The position numbers were made by a program, and so were the translations under genes. A stretch of DNA of 64,000 nucleotides from NCBI GenBank assembly GCA_963682025.1, contig OY821517.1, forward strand, positions 338,579,644 through 338,643,643. The letters run 5' to 3'. Positions 23,990 through 34,595 of the stretch are shown piece after piece; within the stretch, counting starts at the first letter, position 1; the number at the start of each line of letters is the position of its first letter. This DNA is from Cordilura impudica. Taxonomy: Eukaryota; Arthropoda; Insecta; Diptera; Scathophagidae. Under the pieces are notes generated by a model. It was not told the origin of the DNA. It did no database searches and saw nothing but the letters and a program-made list of their open reading frames with translations.

Positions 23990-24390
23990 ATATTCCTTAA
24001 GTCGTAAAACTTCGTTCATTGAGTAAACAAGCTGTTTTGTGTGCTCTTCAGAAATTTGCTGCCATTCTGTCGGAAGCAAATCTTTGAGCTGACTTTTATT
24101 TAGGGGGTGTATACTAACCACATCTTAACGTCAGCAGCAGTGTACTTAGGATAATTGTCCTGTTGAAAGTAATGATCGCTACCAATTTCACATTTTAAAT
24201 TTTCAGCATTTTGATTGAGATTATTCTTCAATATATTAAGGTAAACCGGTTAATTTTTCGTCAATAACTACCAAATAACCAACCTTTGGTGCAGACAAGC
24301 AGCCCCATGACACCAGCACCTCCATGCTTCACTGTTTTATGCGTATTATATGTATATGGTTCTTCCCAGGTTTTCTCCCTGCTAAAACAC
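23990..24390 (-). pseudogene. Tc1-like transposase, middle and C-terminal remnant
   Basis: On the minus strand the segment encodes a degraded Tc1-like transposase: TVKHGG followed by a GLL/WGC-like motif near 24300, a QQDN catalytic-Asp block (here DNYPKYTAADVKMW) near 24155-24110, and the C-terminal KSQLKDLLPTEWQQISEEH segment near 24090-24040. The block with the third catalytic residue (PPQSPDLNPIE) is deleted between them. Several frameshifts are needed to read through. The remainder of the gene is at 27627-27790; the hAT element at 24399-27618 split it. Confidence 0.75.
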
Positions 24391-24522
24391 GTCCACCCAT
24401 GGGCGTAGCCAGGTATGGGCCTAGAGGGTCGTAGCACCCACCTAATTCTATAATATTTTTTTTTTTTTACATGCATACAATATAAAATTGTTAAAAATCC
24501 ACTGAAGGTACTATTCAATTGA

Positions 24523-26063
24523 AGGAAATATACATACATAGTTATTATCAAAGAGTACGAAGACATTGTTTCGCTTCTAGCGTGTGACCAGAGAGAATCA
24601 CCTTCGAGTGAGCTCTGTAAATATATTACAGGTATTTTAAAGAGAATCACGGAGAACTCGATATATAATGTTAAAGATTCAATACAATTTAAATATAGGA
24701 TAAAAGATTTTACTATAAACGACGATGAAAGATTAATCTCGTTTGATGTAGTGTCCCTGTTTCCAAGTGTACCTGTTGATTTAGCATTAAGAATTATTGA
24801 ATATAGATGGGAAGATATTGCAATACACACTAACATGACAAAGGGCTTATTTCTAAAGATTCTAAAATTCTGCATTAAGGACAACCGCTATTTTAAATTT
24901 AAAGAAAAAATATTTACACAAAAGAAAGGACTTCCCATGGGATCACCGGCATCCCCAATTGTGGCGGATATTGTTATGGAAAAACTACTTGACACCTCTA
25001 TTGTAAAACTAAAAACAAAACCCAAGTTTCTGTCTAAATATGTAGATGATTTGTTTGGAATAGTGAGGGAGAGTGCAATAGAAGAAATTATGACGAGTTT
25101 GAACGATTTTCACCCCAGCATTAAGTTTACTATGGAGGAGGAGTGCAATAAAAGTTACCATATCTGGACACAATTGTAATACGGAAAAATGGTTCACTTA
25201 AAATTGACTGGTATCAAAAATCGAACGCCTCTAGCCGAATAATTAACTTTCACTCAAAACACCCTAAAAGAATAATTATCAACAAAATTGACTGGTATCA
25301 AAAATCGAACGCCTCTAGCCGAATAATTAACTTTCACTCAAAACACCCTAAAAGAATAATTATCAACACGGCGAACAATTTAATAAGAAGAATATTGACC
25401 ATCAGTGATGTAGATTTTCACCGAAACAATTTCAAAAAGATTAAAATGATGCTTAATGACAACAATTTTCCGACTAATCTTATTAATAAATTATTTTTCG
25501 ATTATGAAAAATACAAAACAAAGGTTTTAGATAGGGAACAACAACCGAAAATATATAAATCTCTCATATTTGTTCCAGAATTATCTGAGAGATTTGAAAA
25601 ATCAAAATTATTTAACAATGAGATATATTTAATGGCCTACAAATCCAACAACACGCTAGCCAAATTGTACAGTAAAACGAAAAAAAAAATACATAAATTA
25701 GATAAATCTAATGTTATTTATAAAATTCCATGTAATGGCAACGAATTTGGGATATGTGAAAAAGTTTATATAGGTACAACTAAAAACAAACTAAAGACAA
25801 GAATTTCAGCGCACAAATCAGACCAAAAACTAAGACAAAATATTTCTACACAAAAAACTGCATTAGTAAACCACTGTGCACAAACAAAACACACTCCTGA
25901 TTTCGACAACGTACGAGTCTTACAGAGTGAAAACAATTATAACCGACGATTCATATTAGAAATGTTACACATTATTAAAACAACAACAAGGATGAATTTT
26001 AAAGCCGACGTCGATGAGAACTCTGCAAGATTATACAAACATCTCGTTAACAAACGATCATAG
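24523..26063 (+). pseudogene. Penelope-like reverse transcriptase/GIY-YIG endonuclease, one frameshift
   Basis: This polyprotein would copy element RNA into DNA and nick the target. The first frame is open from 24523 to the stop at 25177-25179. It has the catalytic first-Asp motif (DVVSLFPSVP), the GLPMGSPASPIVAD block and the YVDDLF active site. Near 25153 the reading moves to another frame, which then stays open to 26063. That part holds the DWYQKSNASSRIINFHS region and the GIY-YIG domain: IYKIPC, KVYIG, KTRISAHK and the Glu in FILEML. An exact 84-bp tandem duplication (25200-25283 and 25284-25367) lies in the joining region and adds 28 codons in frame. One frameshift and the missing N-terminus make the copy defective. 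Confidence 0.85.
25200..25367 (+). repeat. Exact 84-bp tandem duplication within the Penelope-like ORF
   Basis: Both copies begin AAAATTGACTGGTATC and match to the end. The length is a multiple of three, so the frame is kept. It looks recent, because I see no differences. Confidence 0.9.
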
Positions 26064-26246
26064 TGCAATATTTATTTTAAGCTTAGTTGGTAATTAGACG
26101 TTGATGAAACTACTCATCATTGTTTTTAAGTTTTGTGCTTGATAAGTCTAATGTAAAAGTTTTTTGTTGTGTTATACATACGTGTTTGATTTGTCTACTT
26201 ATACATATACATATATGTTTTTTGTTGTTATTTCTAGATTAATAGC

Positions 26247-26280
26247 CCAGATGATGTCTTTCAAAGAAAGACGAAATATC
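26247..26280 (+). ncRNA. Hammerhead-ribozyme-like motif of the Penelope-like element
   Basis: CAGATGA is followed by a 7-bp stem (GTCTTTC, loop AAA, GAAAGAC) and then GAAA. This matches the hammerhead order CUGAUGA, stem II, GAAA, except that the second core base is A instead of U. Hammerhead ribozymes are known in the terminal repeats of Penelope-like elements. The core change should abolish cleavage, and I have not confirmed stems I and III. Confidence 0.4.
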
Positions 26281-26429
26281 AGCAACAAATAAATAAAAAT
26301 TATTATTTAAAACTAATAAAACAAGGCCTAGAGCTTGAATATTTTCATTTCTAAATATTATATTAAAAAGGTCGAATAAAATTAAAAATTATATTTATCA
26401 TAATTTAAACTAAAAATTATTATATTTAG

Positions 26430-27523
26430 GAATTGGTGTTAGTAAAAAACGCAAGCTTCAGCCAAATGAAGAGGCTGTACAAGAAAAAAATGTATGCGAT
26501 TCCATGCCACAAGAACCAGTGGTATCAGATCCAGTGATCCAAGAATCAATGGGGGAAGATTTTGCTGAAAATTGGCCTATAAATGATATTGGACAGTGGG
26601 TTGGCCGCGTATTTGTAATGGATGACAGTGCTAAAAGAGAAATGCTAAATAACTACTGGATACCATCGCCGAATTATAATTTTGCCGAAGATTCCGCTGA
26701 CCCAAAAAGAAAATTTTGTCACTCACCGGTAGGTGAGTAGGTAGCGTGCTCGCCTATCATGCGGGGGTCGTGGGTTCGATTCCCACCAGAGGCTTTGGTG
26801 TGTCGCTGCAAAAAAAAAATAGCCAAAATTAGAATCTGCAGACAAGCCACTTGGCTTCGCGGAACTAGGCTAAAATAAAAATAAAAAAAAACAAATGTAT
26901 ACTCCTTGGCTTGCGTACTCCAAAAAATTTAAGGGATCAGTTTGTTTGTATTGCGTTCTTTTTCCTCCAAAAAACGTACAAGGGTATACAGGATCATTTA
27001 TTATAAAAGCTTTTGTACGCTATAAACAAATGCATGAGCATTGCAAAAAACATGCTAGTAATCAATGGCATAAGCAAGCGGTAGAAGCAGCGAAATCATT
27101 TTTGACAAATATTCCAGTAGACGCAATGATGGTTTCAGGTCATAAGAAACTGATAGAGGAGAACCGTAAAATTGTTACCTCCATCACAACATGTATTTTA
27201 TTTTGCGGAACACATGACATGGCTTTGCGAGGAAAAAATCAATATAGCACTACTCCAGGTAGTATAGTTTCTTAATAAAGAAAATCTTATACTATAATTT
27301 TTTTTATTTTGGTATTTTCCAAGATCTAATAAGTCTGAGAATCGATTGTGGCGACCAGATTTTGCAAAGGCATTTAGATAATATGCAATTTTATTTATTA
27401 TCAAAAAATAAGTATATATATATTGCAGGACTATGTATGCTAAGCGCCCACCGAGAAGAAGGACGAATTTTTGGAAAAAATTTTAGAAAAATTTTCAGAA
27501 GATCCACGCAGATTATTCCTCAA
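26430..27523 (+). pseudogene. hAT transposase, ZMYM1-like (TTF-type zinc finger), fragmented
   Basis: Coding begins after a TTATATTTAG acceptor-like site at 26420-26429. It runs through an acidic segment (DIGQWVGRVF, REMLNNYWIP) to RKF near 26718, where a SINE interrupts it. It resumes near 26895 with WLAYSKKF and VCLYCVLFPP, the Trp and CxxC of the TTF-type zinc finger, then the HASNQWHKQA region, ILFCGTHDMALRGK, and after a possible short intron (about 27260-27320) FQDLISLRIDCGDQILQRHL. A C-terminal block ending DPRRLFLK lies at about 27463-27523. The catalytic core between these blocks is missing, so this is a non-autonomous deletion derivative. The family is recognised from motif order, not a search. 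Confidence 0.75.
26718..26893 (+). mobile_element. tRNA-derived SINE
   Basis: A tRNA-like head carries an A-box-like TGAGTAGGTAGC (about 26734-26745) and a perfect B box GGTTCGATTCC (26773-26783). It is followed by ~90 bases of unrelated body and an A-rich tail (26871-26893). These are internal RNA polymerase III promoter elements, so the SINE would supply its own promoter. It splits the hAT coding sequence after RKF. I could not identify a target duplication. Confidence 0.75.
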
Positions 27524-27626
27524 ATAGATCGAAATTGTAATAATCATAAAAAATCATAATCATAAAAAATCATAATTTTCGTGGCACCACCCTATTTCAT
27601 ATCCTGGCTACGCCCTTGCGTCCACC

Positions 27627-27790
27627 CGAGCCAAAAATATGGTATTTAGATTCGTTCGAGAAAATAACTTTACCCCAAAACTCATTTGTTTGGGTTTTTT
27701 ATTCGTTTGCAAAATCCATAAGCTTCTTTCTGTTGATTTCATTTACGAAAGGCGTCGTGCGTGCTGTTCGAGCATAGAACCCGGCCCTTT
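27627..27790 (-). pseudogene. Tc1-like transposase, N-side remnant
   Basis: On the minus strand it encodes KVIFSNESKYHIFGS (the first catalytic block, with Asp changed to Asn in the usual SDES motif), preceded by a degraded segment around RAGFYARTAR...KLMDFANE. It continues directly across the hAT target duplication into 24390. The parent element may extend to about 28010. Confidence 0.75.
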
Positions 27791-28020
27791 TGATCGACGG
27801 CGTAATTAGAATTAGTTTTGTAAATGGATTTCTCTTAATATTTTTCTTTCTTCTCTATCACTTAACTTTGGGAGAAATTCTGTTCGTGGTTAATTTTCAA
27901 TTATTTCCTCTTTTTTTTAAGAGGTTTACGATTTTTCGTATGGTTGATTTGCTTTGTTAGAAAGCTTGGGGTAAGATTTTGCGATTTTGTGTTATTACTA
28001 TTTTTTAAGTTAATAAATAA

Positions 28021-28320
28021 AATTATAAGAGCCTAAAGGTACGCTAATCAATGACAGCCAATTCACAAGACAACGCAGCGCTTTTGATATTTATAATAAA
28101 CACATACACAGCATTGTAGAATTTTATGTATGTATTAGTATGAACTTTAAATGCACTTTACTCCAAAAAAAATCGTTCCAGACGGTGCAAATCTGCAAAT
28201 ATGGTGGAAAGCTACAAAGAAATACCATTCAAATGGGGTATTTTTTTTTGTCAAAATCGGTTTGTAACTAAAATTTGTATATCGGTCACAAGAAATCGTC
28301 TTGCCTATTAATATTATAGA
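28021..28320 (-). mobile_element. Helitron fragment (hairpin family), 5' part
   Basis: It ends at 28320 with the complement of the family 5' terminus (CCTATTAATATTATAGA) followed by T. The body matches 23148-23430. There is no 3' hairpin. Confidence 0.65.
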
Positions 28321-28744
28321 TGCTCGATTGTTAATTCCTTTCTAAACATTTTTCAAAGCACTCTAGCTCACTTTTATTAATAAAACATTTTTTTTTAAAC
28401 AATTTATGAAACAGAATTAGATTTATTTCTTTTAAAATTTACCATTACAAATAACAAATGAGATTTTTGAAAAACAATTTGGCTTACAACTTTTTTTGCA
28501 ATATGTTATAAATGCGTACTAAGACTTTTGCTGTGCAGAAATATAGAATTGTCCTGAACTCCGAATTCTATATTTTTGGTTTCTGCATACTGAATAAAAA
28601 ATAAATAAACAATGCAACAAATATCGTAATATATAGTAGGTATATTCATCACTGACTCACTGACTCTGTCACACTGTAATTGTATAAAATTACCACTCAC
28701 ATATCTAAGTATTAACACCAGCATCGCATAAATTCAACATGCAC
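28321..28744. other. AT-rich stretch with flank shared with the other minisatellite
   Basis: About 28645-28715 (CATCACTGACTC... ATCTAAGTATTAAC) resembles 11855-11932, immediately left of the first minisatellite array. The remainder is unassigned. Confidence 0.5.
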
Positions 28745-29135
28745 ACATATGTATCTTTTCTTAAAAAAGTACCCCTTGTAAAAAAGTAAGTTTTCTTAAA
28801 AAATGGTCTAATTAATTTTTCAAAAATGTACCTTTGTAAAAAAATAACCTATTCTTAAGAAAGTACCTTTTCTTAAAAATGTGCCTTTCCTAAAAATGTG
28901 GCTTTTCTTAAAAAAGTTTTCATTTTCTTATAAAAGAGTTTTGACTTAAAATAGGATATTTTTCTTACAAAAGTACCTTTTAAAAAAAAAACTTATTTTA
29001 AAAAAAAAAAATTACTTTTCTTAAAAAAATAACCTATTCTTAACAAAGTACCTTTTCTTATTAAAGAACATTTTCTTAAAAATTATTTATTAATAAAAAG
29101 TAATTTTCTTAAAAAAGTACATTTCATTAAAAAAA
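28745..29135. repeat. Second minisatellite array, TTTTCTTAAAAAAGTACC-like units
   Basis: It has the same unit as 12190-14460, about 390 bases long, and is preceded by the same flanking sequence. The shared flank means unit and flank travelled together, probably as part of one repeat element. Confidence 0.75.
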
Positions 29136-29515
29136 AGTGTGAAATCGATGAAATGCGGAATGGCTATGTACAATTTTTTAAAAAATAGTAATCAACGGAT
29201 TTCTACTTTGAAAATTACAGGGGCCAAATTTTCGCGGATTAAATTTAAATTATTCCGTATCGAAACTTATTTCGATAGTGTAAATATTTCTAATTTCCTT
29301 ACTCGTTACCAAGCGAAACTATTTATTGTTTCAGTAGTGTAAAAGACGAAAATAAATATGTTTTACAACACTACATAAACAGATTAAAGAGAAAATGTAA
29401 AAAAATGTTTATTTTAAATTAAAAAAAAAGTAAAACATTAAAAAGAAATAAAATATTAATAAAATGGATTGAATTCTGTTTTTTTTTCATTCTCAAACTC
29501 ATACGAAAACAAGGA
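29136..29515. other. Unassigned AT-rich stretch
   Basis: No gene recognised. Confidence 0.3.
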
Positions 29516-29517
29516 AG

Positions 29518-30268
29518 AAAATTATAGTCGGTCTAGACCGACTATACGATACCCTATACCATGCGTTTAGAGACCCTATCTCTCAGGCCCAACTAACTGG
29601 ATATAGACAATAAGCATAAACCAAATTTGAGTGGGATTTTTATTAATTTTTTTGGCTGCAGAAATGAAAAAGTTCATATCGGATGCTATAGCTATATGGG
29701 CACTAGGCCTAAAATTGGACCGATCCTGATCATGTTTGGTAAAGTCTCTTGTATTTTGCAAAAATATATACAAACAAAATTTGAAAAGAATCAGTGCAAT
29801 ATTTTTGTTTTTTGATAGATATAAGTGCAGATAGGGAAGCAGCTCTACATGGGGCCTATGAGAAAGGGTTGTCCCACAGGGATAATTTTTGGACTACTCA
29901 TTAATGGATGTAATAAACGCATACAAACCCAATTTGAGTAAGATCTATATGATAATTTGGATCTTATGGCAATATATGTCGATTTCATAGGGGTCATTTG
30001 TATGGGGGCTAGGTCTGAACATGAACCGATTTTCACCAATTTCAATAGCGTTCAAATTTCATCAAAATATACTCATATTTGCGACCTGCAGTTTGATTAC
30101 AAGGTTTACATGGACACACAGACGGACGGACATCGTTAAATCGAATCAGATAGTGATTCTGATTCGATCGGTATAATATAAGATGGGTCTAGGTCAAATA
30201 TTTTTGGTAGTTACAAACAGCAGCACAAAGTCATTATACCCAAACCACATAGTGGTATAGGGTATAAA
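29518..30268 (+). repeat. GTCY-type dispersed repeat (mini-me-like), full length
   Basis: It starts AGAAAATTATAGTCGGTCTA, a palindrome (AGTCGGTCTAGACCGACT), and has ACGGACGGAC near 30121. It ends ACCACATAGTGGTATAGGGT followed by ATAAAAATA. It aligns with 9259-10007 and, inverted, 54990-55757. Confidence 0.75.
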
Positions 30269-30561
30269 AATACGACATACCATAGTTGGCTAGGCCTTTG
30301 TCTTCCTTGTAAAGTATTCTGCAAAATACTCTTGGCTAAATCAGCATGTTTTTCTATAAAGCTGCTAAGAATCTCCTTATGGATAAAGTTTTGTTTTGTT
30401 ATATTTGACCTAAAACTAATAAAAGTTATATTTTTTCCAAATACATATATTATACACTAGTCGGCATAATTATTTTGACAAAAGACAAAATTTGTATTAT
30501 ATTTTTAGTTGTCTTTATAGAATATATGTATGTATGTAATTTTTTTTTTTTTGTTTAGATA

Positions 30562-32341
30562 TCTATATATATAAAATGGAATGTGTGTCTGTTTATTTGT
30601 TTGTTTGTTTGTACATTATAGGAGACCAAACCTCTGGACCGATCTTCCTGAAATTTTCACAGCATTTAACTGATCTGACATGATTAATAGGGTACTTTTT
30701 TTTCGACCACGCCCACTTTTACGCCCACTTTTACGCCCACTTTTTTAAAATTATGTAATTGCTCCCATATAGTTTTTAACAGATTTACTTCAAATTGTAT
30801 ACACATTATACTCCAGGCGAGGTAGAAATAATAATTTATTACGCCACGCCCCCTTTCACGCCCCTTTTCACACCAAATTTTGTTTGAAAATTTTAAACTT
30901 TTTGTTCTCTGTACAAATTTGTTCCTTCCAACGGATTTTTTTTTATTTGGTAGTATATTCCTCTTAATACTGTTAACGTCGCCATATAACTATGAACCAC
31001 GCCCTCTTCACCGCCCCCTTTTTTTTAATTCAGATACTTACTTATACCATTAACAATGTTTGCTATACAAAATACTTTTTTTGTAATATGTATTTACCTA
31101 AAGTTTTATACACTTTTTATCTACAGGTAAGGTAGCCATACATTTTTTTATTACCAAATCCCCCTTTTTCGCCCCATTTTACTTTAAATTATTATTAATC
31201 TGCTTTCAATTTATCTATATATATAAAAATGAATGTGTGTTTGTTTGTGCTTTATAGGAGGCCAAACCCCTGAACCGATCTTCCTAAAATTTTCACAGCG
31301 TGTTCTGTTACTCTGGAAGGAATAATAGGCTATATAATTTTTTGATTGGACAAAGGGGTGGTGCCACGCCCATATAACCCAAAACTTGAAGTCGTCATAT
31401 CTCGGGAATTTTTTGACCTACAGCGGTCATATTTGGTACATATGGTATTGGCATGAATAGAAATATATACCAGAAGAAAAGTAGGCGGGACCACGTCCCT
31501 TTTTAGAAAAATAAAAAATCGTAATATCTTCTAAACTACTGGAAGGATCGTCATGAAATTTTCACAAAAGGATATTTTTGCAAAATAATAAGTCCTTAAC
31601 TATGTAAAGTTGTTAGTGGGCCAAGGGGCGTGGTCCCGCCCATATAACCCAAAATTTAAAATCGTTATATTTCGGCCATTTTTAACCTACGGCAATGATA
31701 TTTGGTATATATCGTATTGAAATTAATAGAAATAGTACTACAAGAAAACTGGGCGGGACCACGCCCTTTTTAGAAAAATTAAAATCCATAATAACTTCTA
31801 TTATGCCCTTGACTATATAAAGTTGTTAGTGGACAAACAACTCAATATTTGGCATGGATTGATTTACTAAATAAGGTGTTTCCCTTTGTTTCCGATTTGT
31901 AGGAAGCCCGACCATTCTTTCTTAAACTTTCACAGTGTGAAACTTTCAAATATAATGGAACAGATGTACTTTTGCCACGCATTCCAATGATTCCAACTGA
32001 TTTACCATTCGACTTCAAACGATTACAGTTTCCTGTTCGATTAGCATTTGCGATGTCTGTTAACAAAGCTCAAGGTCAATCTCTTCAAGTTTGCGGCTTA
32101 AATTTAGCAAATCCATGTTTCTCGCATGGACAGCTTTATGTTGCATGCTCACGCAGGGAAACCCACTGACTTATATGTTTATGCTCCAGATGGACAAACT
32201 TAAAATATTGTATTTATATCCTAAAGCATTGCAATAATTAATTCTAAATTAAATAAATAATATTTTGTTAATGTATAAATATTTTTATTTTATTTTATTT
32301 TATAACGATGAGGGGTAGCGAAGCACACCGGGTTAAGCTAG
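30562..32341 (+). mobile_element. Non-autonomous Helitron with helicase remnant
   Basis: It begins TCTATATATATAAAATGG after an A (30561) and ends in CTAG (32338-32341) before a T. A GC-rich segment (GGGTAGCGAAGCACACCGGG) lies just before the end, as is usual for the 3' hairpin. A second, near-identical 5' end (TCTATATATATAAAAATG) lies at 31214. The target is the left terminus of a Tc1 element. The body repeats CACGCC-rich segments and keeps only the helicase C-terminus. Confidence 0.85.
31942..32240 (+). pseudogene. C-terminus of Helitron Rep/Pif1 helicase
   Basis: The frame encodes LPRIPMIPTDLPF, FPVRLAFAMSVNKAQGQSL and GQLYVACSR. These are the last Pif1 helicase motifs, including the VNKAQGQ block. 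After VACSRR the frame breaks, and in another frame LYVYAPDGQ and a degraded YPKALQ end follow. The Rep nuclease and most of the helicase are absent. Confidence 0.85.
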
Positions 32342-32507
32342 TTGCTAATATAAACTAAAAAATAACTCAATAGTTTCTTTCATAAAAAATTAAAAAGATA
32401 TGAATGAAAGTAATTTAGAGGTGTTGGCATAAGTATTTTGACAAGTTATTGTTATTAAAAAAAAAGAAGCTTAATATTTAACAAATGTATAGAAATTTGA
32501 TTATGAG

Positions 32508-33488
32508 TTAATAAAATGTGTAGCCCCCTTTTGCTTCAATAACTTTTTGAAGGCGTCTTGGAGCTGAGTCCAGTAAATTTTGAAGGACCCCTGAGGATAT
32601 CTAATTCCAAAAGGAACTGACCTCGGAAATTGTCTCTTTTTTGATTTTATGTAAATAACCAATTCTTTTACGTTTGATAAGTGACCACACGTATTTAATG
32701 GTATTCAAGTCCGGACTTTGGGGTGGCCAGTCCAGAATAGTAGCATCAACATCCTTCAAATATTTTAATATCACCCTGCTTTTGTGGCATGGGGCATTGT
32801 ACTGTTGCAGGATAAAGGATTCTCCGATCAACCTGTCACCGGAAGGGAAAGCGTTATCATTTAGGGTACTCAAATATTGGCCTTGGTTCAGCGAGCCGGC
32901 GATGGGAACCATGTCACCCAACCCATTGTTCGCAATGTACCCCCAGAACATGACATTGCCTCCACCATGGCTCACTTTTTGGCCTTCGTACCTCTGGCAG
33001 CCTTACAAAAATCTTTTGTTTTGAGGAGTTGGACTCAAAGGAGCCTTGATCTGTCCATAGAACGCTTCTCCAAAACTCTTTTGGCTTCTGAAGATGCTCC
33101 TTTGGGAAGGTCAATCTCTTCAGCTTGTTCACATCTGATATGGAGGTATTTTCTTGCTTTGTATGTTTTAAAATCTCCGTCTTTTAAACGTCGCCGAACA
33201 CTATGTTCACTGATTGGATTCTTGGACGACTAATTCCATTGATTTGCAGCAGATTGAGGCTTTAGTTGAATAATTTTGTTAAATGCCTGCAGAAGGATTC
33301 GGTCTTCAATTAGCGTTGTTTTGCGTTTAGCACCTGATCTAGGTAAGTTTCTGATGTCATTAGGTTTCTTAATTTGTTAATTTGATAGTTAGTGGCACTG
33401 TTTGGCGCGACAAATTAAATTCAATTACAACGTCTTTTACTGCGACTCCAGGATTAAAATAGCCAATATTGAAGCTCTAGCAACACAG
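32508..33488 (-). pseudogene. Tc1-like transposase, catalytically dead
   Basis: The minus strand carries most of a Tc1-like transposase. There is an N-terminal DNA-binding region near 33480-33350 (PGVAVKDVVIEFNLSRQ), the first catalytic block (VLWTDQGSF), MSHGGGNVMFWGYI, the ILQQYNAPCHKSRV block and the PPQSPDLNTIKYVWSLIKRKR block, ending near 32510. In this copy the second catalytic Asp (normally QQDN) is Tyr and the catalytic Glu (normally IEYVW) is Lys. There are also frame changes near 32950 and in the N-terminal part. The start codon and first residues lie at 44233-44208, on the far side of the LTR-element insertion. Confidence 0.88.
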
Positions 33489-33489
33489 A

Positions 33490-34380
33490 TGTGATGATGT
33501 TACACACATCTTCATTTATCTTTATTTATTTCATTTATTCATCTTTATTTGTTTATATTTTTTGTTTATTTTTGATTACTATATTTATTTGTTTACATTT
33601 ATTTATTTTTTTGTGCATATCTTTTCTTTTCATTCAACACATACCACAAAGTACACTAACCTTGGGTAAAGGGTTGAATTACAAAACAATAAATTATTGG
33701 TTAATTAAATATCACTGGAATGCAAAATGACAAATTTGTGAAAATTCAAATTGTGTCAATAACCCATGACAAATAGGAATGTCACTCAAATTTTGAGGGG
33801 AAAATTTTAAATTGATTATTGAACGTTTTCTGATTGGCTATTGAGCCCAACGTTCAAAATCAATGAATTTGTAATATGCGAATGTAAAGAAAAGAGAAGA
33901 CTATTATTTAAATTAAGTAAAAATATTAAATTATAATGATATAAAAGACCAGCATTTTAAAATAAATAAATCAATTATAATTCTGATTTGAAAGGGTTAT
34001 AATTAAAACCAAACAGAGATTTTCTCTTTTTACTGGCATATTCTGCCAAAGGGTTCAAACATTGGCATAATCTGCCTACGTGCTGTATAAAAAAAGTGCA
34101 TCTAGCGTGCACGCGGGAACTGCTTTGAGGAAAGCACTTGACAAAATTCCTCCTGAGATTGGTCCGGTTCTCACCCAATCTTAGTGTCCTTTTGTACACC
34201 CTCATACACTATATGGCGATCCTGCCCCCATACATACACTATATCAAATTTAAATGCCACTATGTACGTAGATTGCTACAAGGCATACATTATATAACGG
34301 TCCAGCGATTTTTATAATATTTGGTGATCCTAGCTTGCGTCCCACCTACACTATATGGCGATCCTGCCTTTTACACTATA
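33490..34380 (+). repeat. 5' LTR of the non-coding LTR element
   Basis: It begins TGTGATGATGTTACACACAT and ends TTACACTATA. By eye it is identical to 43317-44207. Copies of the CACTATATGGCGATCCTGCC motif occur inside it (about 34207, 34349) as well as at its end. Confidence 0.88.
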
Positions 34381-34580
34381 TGGCGATCCTGCCCCCACTT
34401 ACACTACATGGCGATCCTGCAAATTTGATCCTGGTAAAAACTTCTGTTACCCGATCCTTGCAAATTAGACCCTGGACAACGAACTTTCCGAATCCTGCAA
34501 ACACCGATCCTGCAAACACCGATCCTGCAAACACCGATCCTGCAAACACCGATCCTGCAAACACCGATCCTGTAAACACC
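34381..34580 (+). promoter_or_regulatory. PBS-like site and leader with 15-bp tandem repeats
   Basis: TGGCGATCCTGCC directly follows the LTR, in the position of a tRNA primer-binding site. A 15-bp unit, CAAACACCGATCCTG, is repeated about five times at 34497-34575. The tRNA is not identified. Confidence 0.55.
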
Positions 34581-34595
34581 TACACCACTATATAG

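Larger units (their letters stand above)
24523..26330 (+). mobile_element. Penelope-like retroelement, 5'-truncated
   Basis: It contains a reverse transcriptase joined to a GIY-YIG endonuclease, the combination unique to Penelope-like elements. The 5' part of the open reading frame is missing. The 3' end follows the stop at 26063 and includes a hammerhead-ribozyme-like motif near 26247-26277. It lies within the 5' non-coding part of the hAT element. No clear target duplication seen. Confidence 0.85.
24399..27618 (+). mobile_element. hAT element (ZMYM1-like transposase type), internally deleted, with nested insertions
   Basis: The inverted ends read CATGGGCGTAGCCAGG and CAAGGGCGTAGCCAGG (revcomp). 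CGTCCACC flanks it directly on both sides (24391-24398, 27619-27626), the 8-bp duplication expected for hAT. It sits inside a dead Tc1 transposase gene. It contains a Penelope-like element and a SINE. Without those it is roughly 1.2 kb, much shorter than an autonomous copy. Confidence 0.9.

Noticed and set aside
26718..26800. Possible tRNA gene
   Set aside because: The B box is perfect, but the sequence continues into a body with an A-rich tail, sits inside a transposase gene and does not fold into a clear acceptor stem. A SINE explains it better.
33975..34205. 76-codon frame present in both LTRs (also 43802-44032)
   Set aside because: It is identical in both because the LTRs are identical. 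It has no family features and lies across promoter-type LTR sequence.
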